Of a stretch of DNA of 64,000 bases, positions 15,113 through 22,745 are shown one piece after another (position 1 is the stretch's first letter; every line of letters begins with the position of its first letter). This stretch comes from Exilibacterium tricleocarpae (GTDB lineage Bacteria; Pseudomonadota; Gammaproteobacteria; Pseudomonadales; Cellvibrionaceae). A program made the translations under genes and the position numbers. The notes under the pieces were generated by a model. That model had not been told where the DNA came from. It worked only from the letters and a program-made list of their open reading frames with translations, and did no database searches. The stretch covers positions 124,001 to 188,000 of the forward strand of contig NZ_ML660088.1 of the NCBI RefSeq assembly GCF_007004655.1, written 5' to 3'.

Positions 15113-15814
15113 ATGAGAATGGCTGAACACGAGGAAAAATCTAGCTACGCCAAGCGGCTGCGATCTGCGCTCGAGTGGGCCAACATGTCCAAATCCGAGT
15201 TGGCACGAAGAACAGGAGTTAGCGTGCAGACAGTACAGTACCTCTGCAGAAAAGGCCAAGGATCTGCCCACACCAATAAAATGGCACAGATGCTAGACGT
15301 GAACCCTATCTGGCTGGAGCGCGGAGTAGGCCCCAACAAGCCTTATCATCTGCCGCATGCCCCATCACAGAATAGTGACTACGCAAGAGTAATCCAAGTC
15401 CCAATAATAAACATGGCCGACGCCATAAACTGGCAGGAACTATCGAGTAAAACCGGCGAGTTTATGCTTTACGCAGTGACAAATAGCCTACCAACCGACA
15501 CAGAGCACTTGTTTGCATTTGAAATGCAAGGCGAGAGCATGCAGCGAGATACAGGATTATCTATTCCCGAAGGGGCTATGGTGATAATAGCACCAGGGCT
15601 CGAACCACAAGAAACAAAGCATAAACTTGCGCTGATTTATGTTGAAAAAGACGACAAAGTCGTCTTCCGAAAACTCGCCAAAGAACCCACCGAAACCTAT
15701 CTGCAAACGCTCAAAACCAGCTACAATCCAGAAATACTCCCCCGCCTTCAGCCTGGCGACATCGTAATCGGGTCCATGGTCAGCGCCGTGATAACAGGCA
15801 GCCTCAAGTTTTAA
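15113..15814 (+). CDS. CI-type repressor, HTH plus S24 domain with altered catalytic residues
   Basis: This 233-residue protein has an N-terminal helix-turn-helix (SKSELARRTGVSVQTVQYLC) and a C-terminal S24 domain (about 95-233). The nucleophile region MQGESM (Ser142) is present. Two key positions differ from cleavable repressors. The usual VPxxxxxxAG cleavage motif reads VPIINMADAI, so Ala-Gly is Ala-Ile at 104-105. The catalytic Lys in the FKKL motif is Arg186 (VVFRKL). Self-cleavage after DNA damage is therefore doubtful. It is divergent from cro. A second ATG two codons on (15119) may be the true start. Confidence 0.9.
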   Translation: MRMAEHEEKSSYAKRLRSALEWANMSKSELARRTGVSVQTVQYLCRKGQGSAHTNKMAQMLDVNPIWLERGVGPNKPYHLPHAPSQNSDYARVIQVPIINMADAINWQELSSKTGEFMLYAVTNSLPTDTEHLFAFEMQGESMQRDTGLSIPEGAMVIIAPGLEPQETKHKLALIYVEKDDKVVFRKLAKEPTETYLQTLKTSYNPEILPRLQPGDIVIGSMVSAVITGSLKF

Positions 15815-15895
15815 GAACCAGCACAACAATCCTAGCCAAACCGCCGAATCCATACCCACAACACCAATAATTACCTCAAATCACAAAGAATCCTG

Positions 15896-15945
15896 TTGAC
15901 AGATGCAAGTTTATCTGTATCCTTTAATACAAATATATTTGTATT
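15896..15945 (+). promoter_or_regulatory. early plus-strand promoter with two repressor operators (pL/oL-like)
   Basis: TTGACA (15896-15901), a 16-nt spacer and TATCCT (15918-15923) precede the accessory operon. The palindrome ACAGAT-N8-ATCTGT (15899-15918) covers the -35 and spacer. A perfect 20-bp palindrome, AATACAAATATATTTGTATT, lies at 15926-15945; its core differs from O1 by one base. The same repressor should control both sites. Confidence 0.75.
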
Positions 15946-15969
15946 CTAGATGCTAAGGATTCAAGCACC

Positions 15970-16452
15970 ATGTCGCACTCACCTTACGCTGAACATCTCA
16001 TCGAACGAACCGCACACGGGTATTCATTGAACCGTATTGAAGCGGTGAAACTACCCCCGCGACAATCACTCGCACTGCTATATAAATCTGCAGGCCTAAC
16101 TCAGGGACAGATCGCAGAGGAAATGGATTGCAGCGCCGATAACGCCCGCAACCTTATCCGCGAGCTGCATTTCAAACTACAGACCACCCGGGAAACGGCT
16201 CTAATAGCCCGAGCATTTCTAAACGGCTACCTGCGACTACTGAACTTCATGGCGGCCGCTTTCCTGATCGGATTGACAACCCTCAGCAATCCAGCAAGCG
16301 CTAGCCGCGACCCCGATCAACTCCGTGTTCGCCATCGCCCAGGGCGAACACATCGCACGCGAAACAACAAAAAAATCATCCCTTGGTGGGATGAAGAACA
16401 AGGCAAGTTTTTCATCGACGACTATAGCGGAGGCATAAAGCCATGGCAGTAA
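15970..16452 (+). CDS. LuxR-like helix-turn-helix protein with membrane segment
   Basis: This 160-residue protein carries a GerE/sigma-like helix-turn-helix (LPPRQSLALLYKSAGLTQGQ IAEEMDCSADNARNLIRELH). One hydrophobic segment follows (LLNFMAAAFLIGLTTL, about residues 90-106), then a basic tail. It is the first gene after the repressor-controlled early promoter, where lambda has N. A membrane-tethered DNA-binding protein at this place is not one I can name. Its stop overlaps the next start by 10 nt. Confidence 0.65.
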   Translation: MSHSPYAEHLIERTAHGYSLNRIEAVKLPPRQSLALLYKSAGLTQGQIAEEMDCSADNARNLIRELHFKLQTTRETALIARAFLNGYLRLLNFMAAAFLIGLTTLSNPASASRDPDQLRVRHRPGRTHRTRNNKKIIPWWDEEQGKFFIDDYSGGIKPWQ

Positions 16453-17024
16453 CCGAAACCAATATCCTGATTGGGGTCTCGGGCGTCTCAGGCACTGGAC
16501 GGCATGGCGCCGCGATGTACCTGGCCCGCCACCTGGAACTGCGCCCACATGCGATTGCCCTCCCTATCCTTCGGTGCTGCGCGGCGACCATCAACATGGA
16601 TTTTGAGATTTTTAAAAACCTCGAAAAAGATCAAACGATAGGCATGCTCGGTAACCGGACAAAGCGGCAGTTCCTTCGCGATGTGGGAAAGTTTTACCGC
16701 GAACAAGTCGATGTGTTTTTTCTACTCCGCCAACTGGAGCACCGCATCCAATGCGAGGAGGCATCCAATAATCTATTTAACGGCAATCTTGTTACAGACG
16801 TCAAACTGGACACAGAAGCCGAGTGGGTACGGTTTAACGGCGGCCAGGTGATCCACATAAAGCAAGACAAAGCGCCAGCTGATTTTGATGTGATCGACTT
16901 AGGCGTGGAGGTCGACCGCGCCGATATCGTCATTCAGAACAACGGTACCGTGGAACAACTCCACAAAAAACTGGACAGCGTTATCCAGCTAATCCGCACC
17001 AATAGCGGACTACCCGTAACGTAA
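16443..17024 (+). CDS. dNMP-kinase-like protein with degenerate P-loop
   Basis: This 193-residue protein resembles phage deoxynucleoside monophosphate kinases in layout: an N-terminal glycine loop (GVSGVSGTGRHGAA), a middle helix-rich region (FLRDVGKFYREQVDVFFLLR), and a DVKLDTEAEWVR segment where NEAE-type motifs occur. The Walker A GKD/GKS residues read GRHG, so the catalytic Lys is Arg and the Ser/Thr is Gly. Catalysis is therefore questionable. A GGAGG lies 11 nt before the ATG. It may have become a structural or regulatory protein. Family membership is likely but not certain. Confidence 0.55.
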   Translation: MAVTETNILIGVSGVSGTGRHGAAMYLARHLELRPHAIALPILRCCAATINMDFEIFKNLEKDQTIGMLGNRTKRQFLRDVGKFYREQVDVFFLLRQLEHRIQCEEASNNLFNGNLVTDVKLDTEAEWVRFNGGQVIHIKQDKAPADFDVIDLGVEVDRADIVIQNNGTVEQLHKKLDSVIQLIRTNSGLPVT

Positions 17025-17036
17025 GCGGTGACCACT

Positions 17037-17525
17037 ATGAAAAAGGCGCGCGACTTAAAACTCAAACCTGGCGAGCACGACAGCAACAGTGCTGCCGAGG
17101 TACTTGGTGTCTCAAAGCTGAAGTTGCTAAAAACACTGCGCGAAGTCGGTTTTTTGCAAACCGACACCAAGCACGGCATGGCTGGCGATCGGCACAACCT
17201 CCCCCGCGACGGCATCAAGCGCCTGGGTTGGGCATACACGCAAAAGCTCACCTTTGGTGATGGCCCCAACCGTGAGCGAAATCGCGAGTACTACATCGTG
17301 ATATTCACGCGCCGCGGCTTTCTCGAAGTAAAAAAGATCATGCAGGACCCAGACGGCTACGAAATGCCCGAGATGCCGCCAATTGATCTGCAAACCCAGA
17401 TCACACCCGCGGGCAATGTACGAAAAAGAACCATCAAACAGCGCGCCGAGGCCGCACACCGCAGCTACCTGAAAGATCTCAAAAATATAGGTATCGAGAT
17501 CGACGGCAGCGTGGCCGACAACTAA
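17037..17525 (+). CDS. KilAC-domain-like phage protein (antirepressor candidate)
   Basis: This 162-residue protein has the pattern of the C-terminal KilA domain: AAEVLGVSKLKLLKTLREVG FLQTD, then a variable loop, and YYIVIFTRRGFLEVKKIM. That domain is found in many phage antirepressors. The ATG at 17037 has GGTGA five bases upstream; an in-frame GTG at 17028 is less likely. It is expressed from the repressor-controlled early promoter, which would suit a factor that inactivates CI, but no such action is shown. Confidence 0.6.
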   Translation: MKKARDLKLKPGEHDSNSAAEVLGVSKLKLLKTLREVGFLQTDTKHGMAGDRHNLPRDGIKRLGWAYTQKLTFGDGPNRERNREYYIVIFTRRGFLEVKKIMQDPDGYEMPEMPPIDLQTQITPAGNVRKRTIKQRAEAAHRSYLKDLKNIGIEIDGSVADN

Positions 17526-17541
17526 CAGTTGAGGAGCCATT

Positions 17542-17727
17542 ATGAATGTTGAGATACCCAAAGGCGTTAAAAAATGGGCCCAGGACCTCAAAGAGCTGCA
17601 CCTGATCAACACAGAGAAGTTAAGCACCGATGAGCGAAAAACGTTAACGGAAAATGAAAACAACCTGGCCAAAAAAATCGCGCTTTACGTCATTTATGAG
17701 TTAGATGAAGCCGGTACACTAGATTAA
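17542..17727 (+). CDS. small phage protein, unknown
   Basis: This 61-residue charged protein (MNVEIPKGVKKWAQDLKELH) appears fully helical and has no known domain. It has a good GAGGAG ribosome binding site seven bases before the ATG and lies 16 nt after the previous stop, so it is a genuine member of the operon. Confidence 0.6.
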   Translation: MNVEIPKGVKKWAQDLKELHLINTEKLSTDERKTLTENENNLAKKIALYVIYELDEAGTLD

Positions 17728-17756
17728 CCACAGGCATAACTTTTTAGGAGCGAAAC

Positions 17757-18128
17757 ATGCCATACAGACCAGACCTCTATATCCACACCGTCTCAGAGCT
17801 AAACAGCGGCCGGCGGCAAGAGGAATTAAGCAAAAAACTAAACGAACTGGTAAACGCGTGCCGGGACACTGGTAAAGCAGGCAGCTTGACACTGAAAATC
17901 AGCATCAAACCTGACAAGGGCGAGACCGGACAATACTTTCTGGAGAGCGCCATCACTGAAAAACGGCCGGAGTTCGAACCGGGGAAAACCATAATGTTTG
18001 GCACGCCCGACGGCAACTTACAACGCAGCGACCCGCGCCAAGGAAGCCTGGACTTCCGGACCATTGGCGGAACAGATCAACCCGCAAAGTCGGTCGCTGA
18101 AACGACTCAGGAAACACGAGAGGTTTAA
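17757..18128 (+). CDS. phage protein, unknown, linked to DUF2303 gene
   Basis: This 123-residue protein begins MPYRPDLYIHTVSELNSGRR and contains a beta pair GSLTLKISIKPDK and GQYFLESAITEKRP. The C-terminal third is polar and probably disordered. An AGGAG site precedes the ATG. Proteins of this shape occur beside DUF2303 genes in other prophages. I do not recognise a function. Confidence 0.6.
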   Translation: MPYRPDLYIHTVSELNSGRRQEELSKKLNELVNACRDTGKAGSLTLKISIKPDKGETGQYFLESAITEKRPEFEPGKTIMFGTPDGNLQRSDPRQGSLDFRTIGGTDQPAKSVAETTQETREV

Positions 18129-18160
18129 CCCTCACTCACTTGAAACTCACAGGAAAAACC

Positions 18161-18982
18161 ATGGACCAGAATCAGTGCAATATCCAACACGCTATTGAAG
18201 CGGGCAAAAATCAGACGTTTTCGGCTGAGCATTTTGGTGTCCCAACCTATGTGATACCTCGAGACATGAAGATCGAAGCGCTGGAAGCACTCGCACTAAA
18301 GCACCAGGAGAGACCAACGCGGCTAGAACAACGTATCACACTGCTCAGCCCGGAAAGCTTTATCGATTACCACAACCGCTACGCGAGCCAACATTCCACC
18401 ATTTTTGTTGACCCGGCCGCCGGGCTGTTTGTCTCTGTATTGGACTACCATCAGTCGCCAACAGAACCCGCCTGGGGTAGTCATATAGCTGAATACAAAT
18501 GCCCGCACACACCAGAGTGGAAACAGTGGACCAAGCATCACAACGAGCACATGAGCCAGGAAAATTTTGCGCTATTCATCGAGGAAAACTACAAACAAAT
18601 CGATGAACCGAATCCAGCCGAAATGCTGGAAATCGCGACCACACTGAAAAGCAAAACCGACGTAAATTTCAAATCGTCAATTCGGTTGGATAATGGGCAA
18701 AACCAAATCCAATACGAAGAAACGATCAATGGCCAGGCCGGCATCATGGGGCAACTGGAAATTCCCGAAGTTTTTAAGCTGGTCATACAGCCCTTTCTCG
18801 GATCGCCCGCCTATAAAGTCGAAGCGCGGTTCCGCTATCGCAACCACGGCGGCCAATTGAAAATGTGGTACACGCTGATCACGCCACATCTCGTCATTGA
18901 GGACGCCGTTAACGACGTCATTGCCTCAGTGGAGGACGGGACCAACCTGGGCCAACTTCTGCGCGGCGAGCACCCGCGCTAA
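18161..18982 (+). CDS. DUF2303 (YfdQ-like) phage protein
   Basis: This 273-residue protein has the DUF2303/YfdQ pattern: FIDYHNRYASQHSTIFVD early, GLFVSVLDYHQSPTEPAWGS HIAEYKC, then EWKQWTKHHNEHMSQENFAL FIEEN and a YKVEARFRYRNHGGQLKMWY segment. Its function is not known; it is common in early or accessory phage operons. The ATG at 18161 has AGGAA six bases upstream and is preferred to the upstream in-frame ATG at 18140. A strong terminator follows the gene. Confidence 0.85.
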   Translation: MDQNQCNIQHAIEAGKNQTFSAEHFGVPTYVIPRDMKIEALEALALKHQERPTRLEQRITLLSPESFIDYHNRYASQHSTIFVDPAAGLFVSVLDYHQSPTEPAWGSHIAEYKCPHTPEWKQWTKHHNEHMSQENFALFIEENYKQIDEPNPAEMLEIATTLKSKTDVNFKSSIRLDNGQNQIQYEETINGQAGIMGQLEIPEVFKLVIQPFLGSPAYKVEARFRYRNHGGQLKMWYTLITPHLVIEDAVNDVIASVEDGTNLGQLLRGEHPR

Positions 18983-19008
18983 CCCTACCCTTTGCTGGTG
19001 GTCGCTTG

Positions 19009-19033
19009 CCCCGCCTTCGGGCGGGGATTTTTT
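19009..19033 (+). terminator. intrinsic terminator inside the accessory operon
   Basis: CCCCGCC, a TTCG tetraloop and GGCGGGG (19009-19026) are followed by A and six T. It separates the DUF2303 gene from the methyltransferase. Downstream expression needs antitermination, read-through or a further promoter; no clear promoter was seen in the 20 bases between it and the next ATG. Confidence 0.9.
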
Positions 19034-19053
19034 CTAAATTCAGGAATGCACAA

Positions 19054-20862
19054 ATGAACAAAATGGAAATCCGACACTTTCACCTCTTCTGCGGGATCGG
19101 CGGCGGCGCGGCCGGTTTTAATCGCGGTCAGGCACGGATAAACGGCCTTGAGGGAAAATTTCGCTGCCTGGGCGGCATCGATGTCGATCCTAACGCTATT
19201 AAAGATTTCAACACCGTCAGCGGCGTACCGGGCGCCGTGCTCGACCTGTTTGACCGACAGCAATACATCGACTGGCACGGCCAGGAACCGCCCAGCGATT
19301 GGCAAGAGGCGACGCCTGACGACATCCGACGTGCTGCCGGCAACGAACGCCCACACATGGTGTTTACCAGCCCCCCATGCAAAGGGTTTTCTGGCCTACT
19401 TAGCCAACGCGTCAGCGCCACAAAACGCTACCAAGCGCTAAACCGATTAACCGTGCGCGGTTTGTGGCTCACACTCGAGGCGTGGCGAGATGACCCGCCC
19501 GAGTTTGTTTTGCTGGAGAATGTACCGCGTATCGCTACCCGCGGCGGTCCCCTGCTGGACCAGCTCGAGGCCATGCTATCGCACTACGGTTACACCGTGG
19601 CCCGCACCACGCACGACTGCGGCGAACTGGGCGGGCTGGCGCAGAGCCGCCGGCGCTTTCTGTTGGTGGCGCGGCACGCCGAAAAAGTGCCGCCGTTTTT
19701 GTATGAGCCGGTAACCCGCCCCCTGCGCGGTGTCGGCGAGGTGATCGGTAAACTCCCGGTACCGGGCACACCCGGCGCCGGCGCCATGCACCAACTCCCG
19801 AGCCTGCAATGGAAAACCTGGGTTCGTCTGGCCTTTGTCGAGGCGGGCAGCGACTGGCGGTCCCTGCGGCGCCTGGCGATCGAGAACGGCTACCTGCGGG
19901 ATTACCTCATTACCCCCGAGCGGTACGGCCACCGCGGCGCCCTGGGCGTCGTGGGCTGGGATGAGACCGCCGGCACCGTTACCGGCCAGTCCAGACCCGC
20001 CAACGGCCGGTTTAGCGTGGCAGACCCCCGGTACCCAGGCGGCCACGAGTATGGGCAGTACGGGGTGCGCACTTGGTCCGAGACCTGCGGCGCTGTCAGC
20101 GGTCAGTCGGCACCCGGCGGCGGCCGGTACGCCATTGCTGATCCCCGGCTATCCGGAGTGAGACACAACAATGTGTACCGCATTATCCCCTGGGACCGCC
20201 ACAGCGCTGCGGTGACCGCTGGTGGCGGCCCTAGCGCCGGCGGCCTGGCGGTGGCCGACCCGCGCCCGCACATACCAGGCAAACCATTCCCCAAGTACCG
20301 AGTAACACCTTTTGCCCAACCGGCCCACACCGTTATCGCCGGTAGTGGCAAGGGCGAAGGGGCGTTTGCCGTCGCCGATCCACGCACAGGCATCGATCGC
20401 CACCAGGGCGATCACTACCTCACCGCCAACCACTATGGCGTGCTGCCCTGGGATGCCCCGAGCGGGTCTGTGACGGCCAGCGCTAAACACGACAACGGGC
20501 AGTGGAGCGTGGCCGACCCGCGGGAACTCCCCGCCCCCACCGACAACTTGGTGACCATGATCCGCGCCTTGGATAACACCTGGCATCGGCCGTTTACCAC
20601 GCTCGAGTTGGCGGCTCTGCAGGGACTGGTGGATACCGACAACGACCTCACCCTATGCGGCAACAGCCACAGCGCCTGGCGCGAACGCATTGGCAACATG
20701 GTACCACCACCCGCAGCACAGGCTATCGCCTCAGTCATGGGGACTACCCTGCTACTGGCCTGGAGCGGAGAAACGTTTGTACTCGGGTCTACGCCGATAT
20801 GGGTACGCCCGTTAGCCATTGCGGCAACCATCAAAAACAACCCACCGCAGGACACGCTATGA
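19054..20862 (+). CDS. phage C5-cytosine DNA methyltransferase with five internal repeats
   Basis: This 602-residue enzyme transfers a methyl group to cytosine C5. It has motif I FCGIGGG (11-17), motif IV SPPC with catalytic Cys109, motif VI ENV (155-157), motif VIII AQSRRRF and motif X GNMVPPP. Between motifs VIII and X, in the target-recognition region, are five repeats of 39-46 residues, each ending VADPR or IADPR (322-326, 361-365, 400-404, 440-444, 486-490). Each repeat has a W-x-ETAGTVTGQS-like start. The ATG at 19054 follows AGGAA; a longer frame to 19006 covers the terminator. No restriction gene is adjacent, so it is an orphan, probably for protection from host restriction. Confidence 0.9.
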   Translation: MNKMEIRHFHLFCGIGGGAAGFNRGQARINGLEGKFRCLGGIDVDPNAIKDFNTVSGVPGAVLDLFDRQQYIDWHGQEPPSDWQEATPDDIRRAAGNERPHMVFTSPPCKGFSGLLSQRVSATKRYQALNRLTVRGLWLTLEAWRDDPPEFVLLENVPRIATRGGPLLDQLEAMLSHYGYTVARTTHDCGELGGLAQSRRRFLLVARHAEKVPPFLYEPVTRPLRGVGEVIGKLPVPGTPGAGAMHQLPSLQWKTWVRLAFVEAGSDWRSLRRLAIENGYLRDYLITPERYGHRGALGVVGWDETAGTVTGQSRPANGRFSVADPRYPGGHEYGQYGVRTWSETCGAVSGQSAPGGGRYAIADPRLSGVRHNNVYRIIPWDRHSAAVTAGGGPSAGGLAVADPRPHIPGKPFPKYRVTPFAQPAHTVIAGSGKGEGAFAVADPRTGIDRHQGDHYLTANHYGVLPWDAPSGSVTASAKHDNGQWSVADPRELPAPTDNLVTMIRALDNTWHRPFTTLELAALQGLVDTDNDLTLCGNSHSAWRERIGNMVPPPAAQAIASVMGTTLLLAWSGETFVLGSTPIWVRPLAIAATIKNNPPQDTL

Positions 20863-21383
20863 AAAACATCGACAGCACGGACAGATACATGGTGTTAGAC
20901 ACCGAGGACATCGGCGATGCCCTGTCATTCGCGGAGATAAAGTGTCTACGACGGCTTGAGAAAAAAATCGACGGCTACCGGCAATCCAAAAACAAACCAC
21001 CTCTACAGTATGGAGTGGTGGACCCCGACTGGGATAAAAAACTGTTAGACGGCCGCACAGTGGTGCAGTCGATCACGCATGCAGAAAACAGCCGCCGACC
21101 GTTTAGCGCCACGGTGTCTATGGGACTGCTTACGATTGAGTCCGGGATTAACCCCATCATTCAAGCATTTCAAAATTCGTATCACTCGTTCGACCTCGGT
21201 GTGCAGATCACCAATCGAGCCGGCTTTGTCCAGGACATTGTAGATGTGCTGTCGCGGAAGGTACCGGGTATTGGCGCCATGTTTTACGCCAGCACCAACA
21301 CGGCCGCCGTCGAGGCGCTGAGCCAAGGCAGTCAACACGCCGCTGTCAAATGCCAATACAACAACGCATCTGCGGGAGAGTAA
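20859..21383 (+). CDS. phage protein, unknown
   Basis: This 174-residue protein starts at an ATG overlapping the methyltransferase stop (ATGA), so the two are translationally coupled. It has a charged N-terminus (SFAEIKCLRRLEKKIDGYRQ) and a more compact middle (RRPFSATVSMGLLTIESGIN PII). No catalytic motif is visible. A longer frame reaches back to 20655 but lies inside the methyltransferase. Confidence 0.65.
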   Translation: MKNIDSTDRYMVLDTEDIGDALSFAEIKCLRRLEKKIDGYRQSKNKPPLQYGVVDPDWDKKLLDGRTVVQSITHAENSRRPFSATVSMGLLTIESGINPIIQAFQNSYHSFDLGVQITNRAGFVQDIVDVLSRKVPGIGAMFYASTNTAAVEALSQGSQHAAVKCQYNNASAGE

Positions 21384-21386
21384 CCA

Positions 21387-21707
21387 ATGGACGACAACAA
21401 ATTCGAACAATGGGCCATCGTCGAACTGATGGGCCACCAACGCATGGCCGGCTGGGTCACCGAACAGCAAGTCGGCGGGACTAATTTCGTGCGGGTCGAC
21501 GTGCCCGCCGCTGGCGACAATCCGGCATTTACACGGCTATTGGGATCATCGGCCATCTATGCGATCAATCCAGTGACCCAGGAGATTGCCACAGCGGCCG
21601 CTAACGCGTACAAGTCGGCGCCGATTAGCGCGTATGAATTGCCGCGACAACCCTACAGCGGGCGCAGCCTGGAGTCTGACTGTGACGATGACGAACAGGA
21701 AATCTAA
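21387..21707 (+). CDS. conserved phage protein, unknown (WAIVELMGHQR type)
   Basis: This 106-residue protein has the often-seen phage stretch FEQWAIVELMGHQRMAGWVT EQQVGGTNFVRVDVP. It occurs in accessory regions of many prophages, but I know no function. A GGGAGAG site precedes the ATG. The C-terminus is acidic. Confidence 0.75.
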   Translation: MDDNKFEQWAIVELMGHQRMAGWVTEQQVGGTNFVRVDVPAAGDNPAFTRLLGSSAIYAINPVTQEIATAAANAYKSAPISAYELPRQPYSGRSLESDCDDDEQEI

Positions 21708-21732
21708 CGCTATGTAGTAGCGGGAGGCAGCA

Positions 21733-22014
21733 ATGGCCAGTGCGGCACAAAAACTACCAGACTGCTCAAACCGACGGTTACTGGTCTACGCCAGGATAGA
21801 CAAAACAGCCTGGGGTACATTGATCATTGAGGCTGAAAAACGCGGTCGATTTACAGAACAGGACAAAATGCGGGCGATAACGATGTGGCCACTTGATGAT
21901 GATTTCACTGCGGCTGTTGTCAGCGATGATATTACAACTGCAACCGCACTCATTATTAAAATCGAGAATGATCTAACGGCAAACTGGCAGAGTCACACCG
22001 GACGGAAACTGTAA
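21733..22014 (+). CDS. small phage protein, unknown
   Basis: This 93-residue protein (RRLLVYARIDKTAWGTLIIE) has no recognised domain. It has a GGGAGG ribosome binding site and tight spacing to its neighbours (3 nt to the next gene), which supports coding. Confidence 0.55.
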   Translation: MASAAQKLPDCSNRRLLVYARIDKTAWGTLIIEAEKRGRFTEQDKMRAITMWPLDDDFTAAVVSDDITTATALIIKIENDLTANWQSHTGRKL

Positions 22015-22017
22015 AGC

Positions 22018-22326
22018 ATGGCAAACCTACACGACATCAAACGACAAACTACCTCGATGATTCGGTGGTTACACGTCTTAGACTGCGGACTGCACGGCGA
22101 TCCAGCACAGCTAGGTTCAGGGCAAGGATCAGCATTTCAAAAATGCATGGAAAGGATGGGCTTTACACTGCTATCCAAAACCCAAGCCGCAAAGGAAAAC
22201 CTTGCGTTGAAACCGCAACAGAAACCCATCGTCCGGCGCTACTACGATGCACCCATCAGCGCCTATTACGATTTGTACTTGATCGAACAATTTAATGCAA
22301 AGAAAAGCAGAGGGAGAAAAACATGA
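22018..22326 (+). CDS. small phage protein, unknown
   Basis: This 102-residue basic protein includes MIRWLHVLDCGLHGDPAQLG and a C-terminus rich in Lys and Arg. No domain is recognised. The frame overlaps the next gene by 4 nt (ATGA). Confidence 0.55.
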   Translation: MANLHDIKRQTTSMIRWLHVLDCGLHGDPAQLGSGQGSAFQKCMERMGFTLLSKTQAAKENLALKPQQKPIVRRYYDAPISAYYDLYLIEQFNAKKSRGRKT

Positions 22327-22745
22327 TAGTGTTAGCTCTGATTATCGCTCTACTACAATGCACTATTGCCGCAAGCATTTTTGTCCATATTGCCCCCGAT
22401 TTGTGGACGGCGAGCTACTACCCACCTGTGCTGCAATTGATCGTTACCGCGTTTGGCGTTGTCTGTGCGGCTACAGCGGTCCTTTTGGTATATGTTGCTG
22501 TGCGGTTTGCGGGAGAGAGTGAGGTTGTTGTCGTTGAAGCTGAAAAACTGCGCGCATACTTCAAGGCCGCGAACAAACCCGTCAAAGAACCCATTGTAGC
22601 GGATGACTGGGAGAAGGGTCTGCAAGTAGGTATCAATCACATGGCCATCCTGGCGCTCCACGAGATCGAGCACGAATGTTTTACGATTAGCGGCTATCAA
22701 CCTAGGCGTGACAGCCGCAATGCCATAGCACCTGGAGACGAGTAA
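22323..22745 (+). CDS. small membrane protein, unknown
   Basis: This 140-residue protein has two membrane segments near its start (MIVLALIIALLQCTIAASIF and LQLIVTAFGVVCAATAVLLV) and a soluble C-terminal half ending EIEHECFTISGYQP. The first segment could also be a signal sequence. Its start and stop both overlap the neighbours. No family is recognised. Confidence 0.6.
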   Translation: MIVLALIIALLQCTIAASIFVHIAPDLWTASYYPPVLQLIVTAFGVVCAATAVLLVYVAVRFAGESEVVVVEAEKLRAYFKAANKPVKEPIVADDWEKGLQVGINHMAILALHEIEHECFTISGYQPRRDSRNAIAPGDE

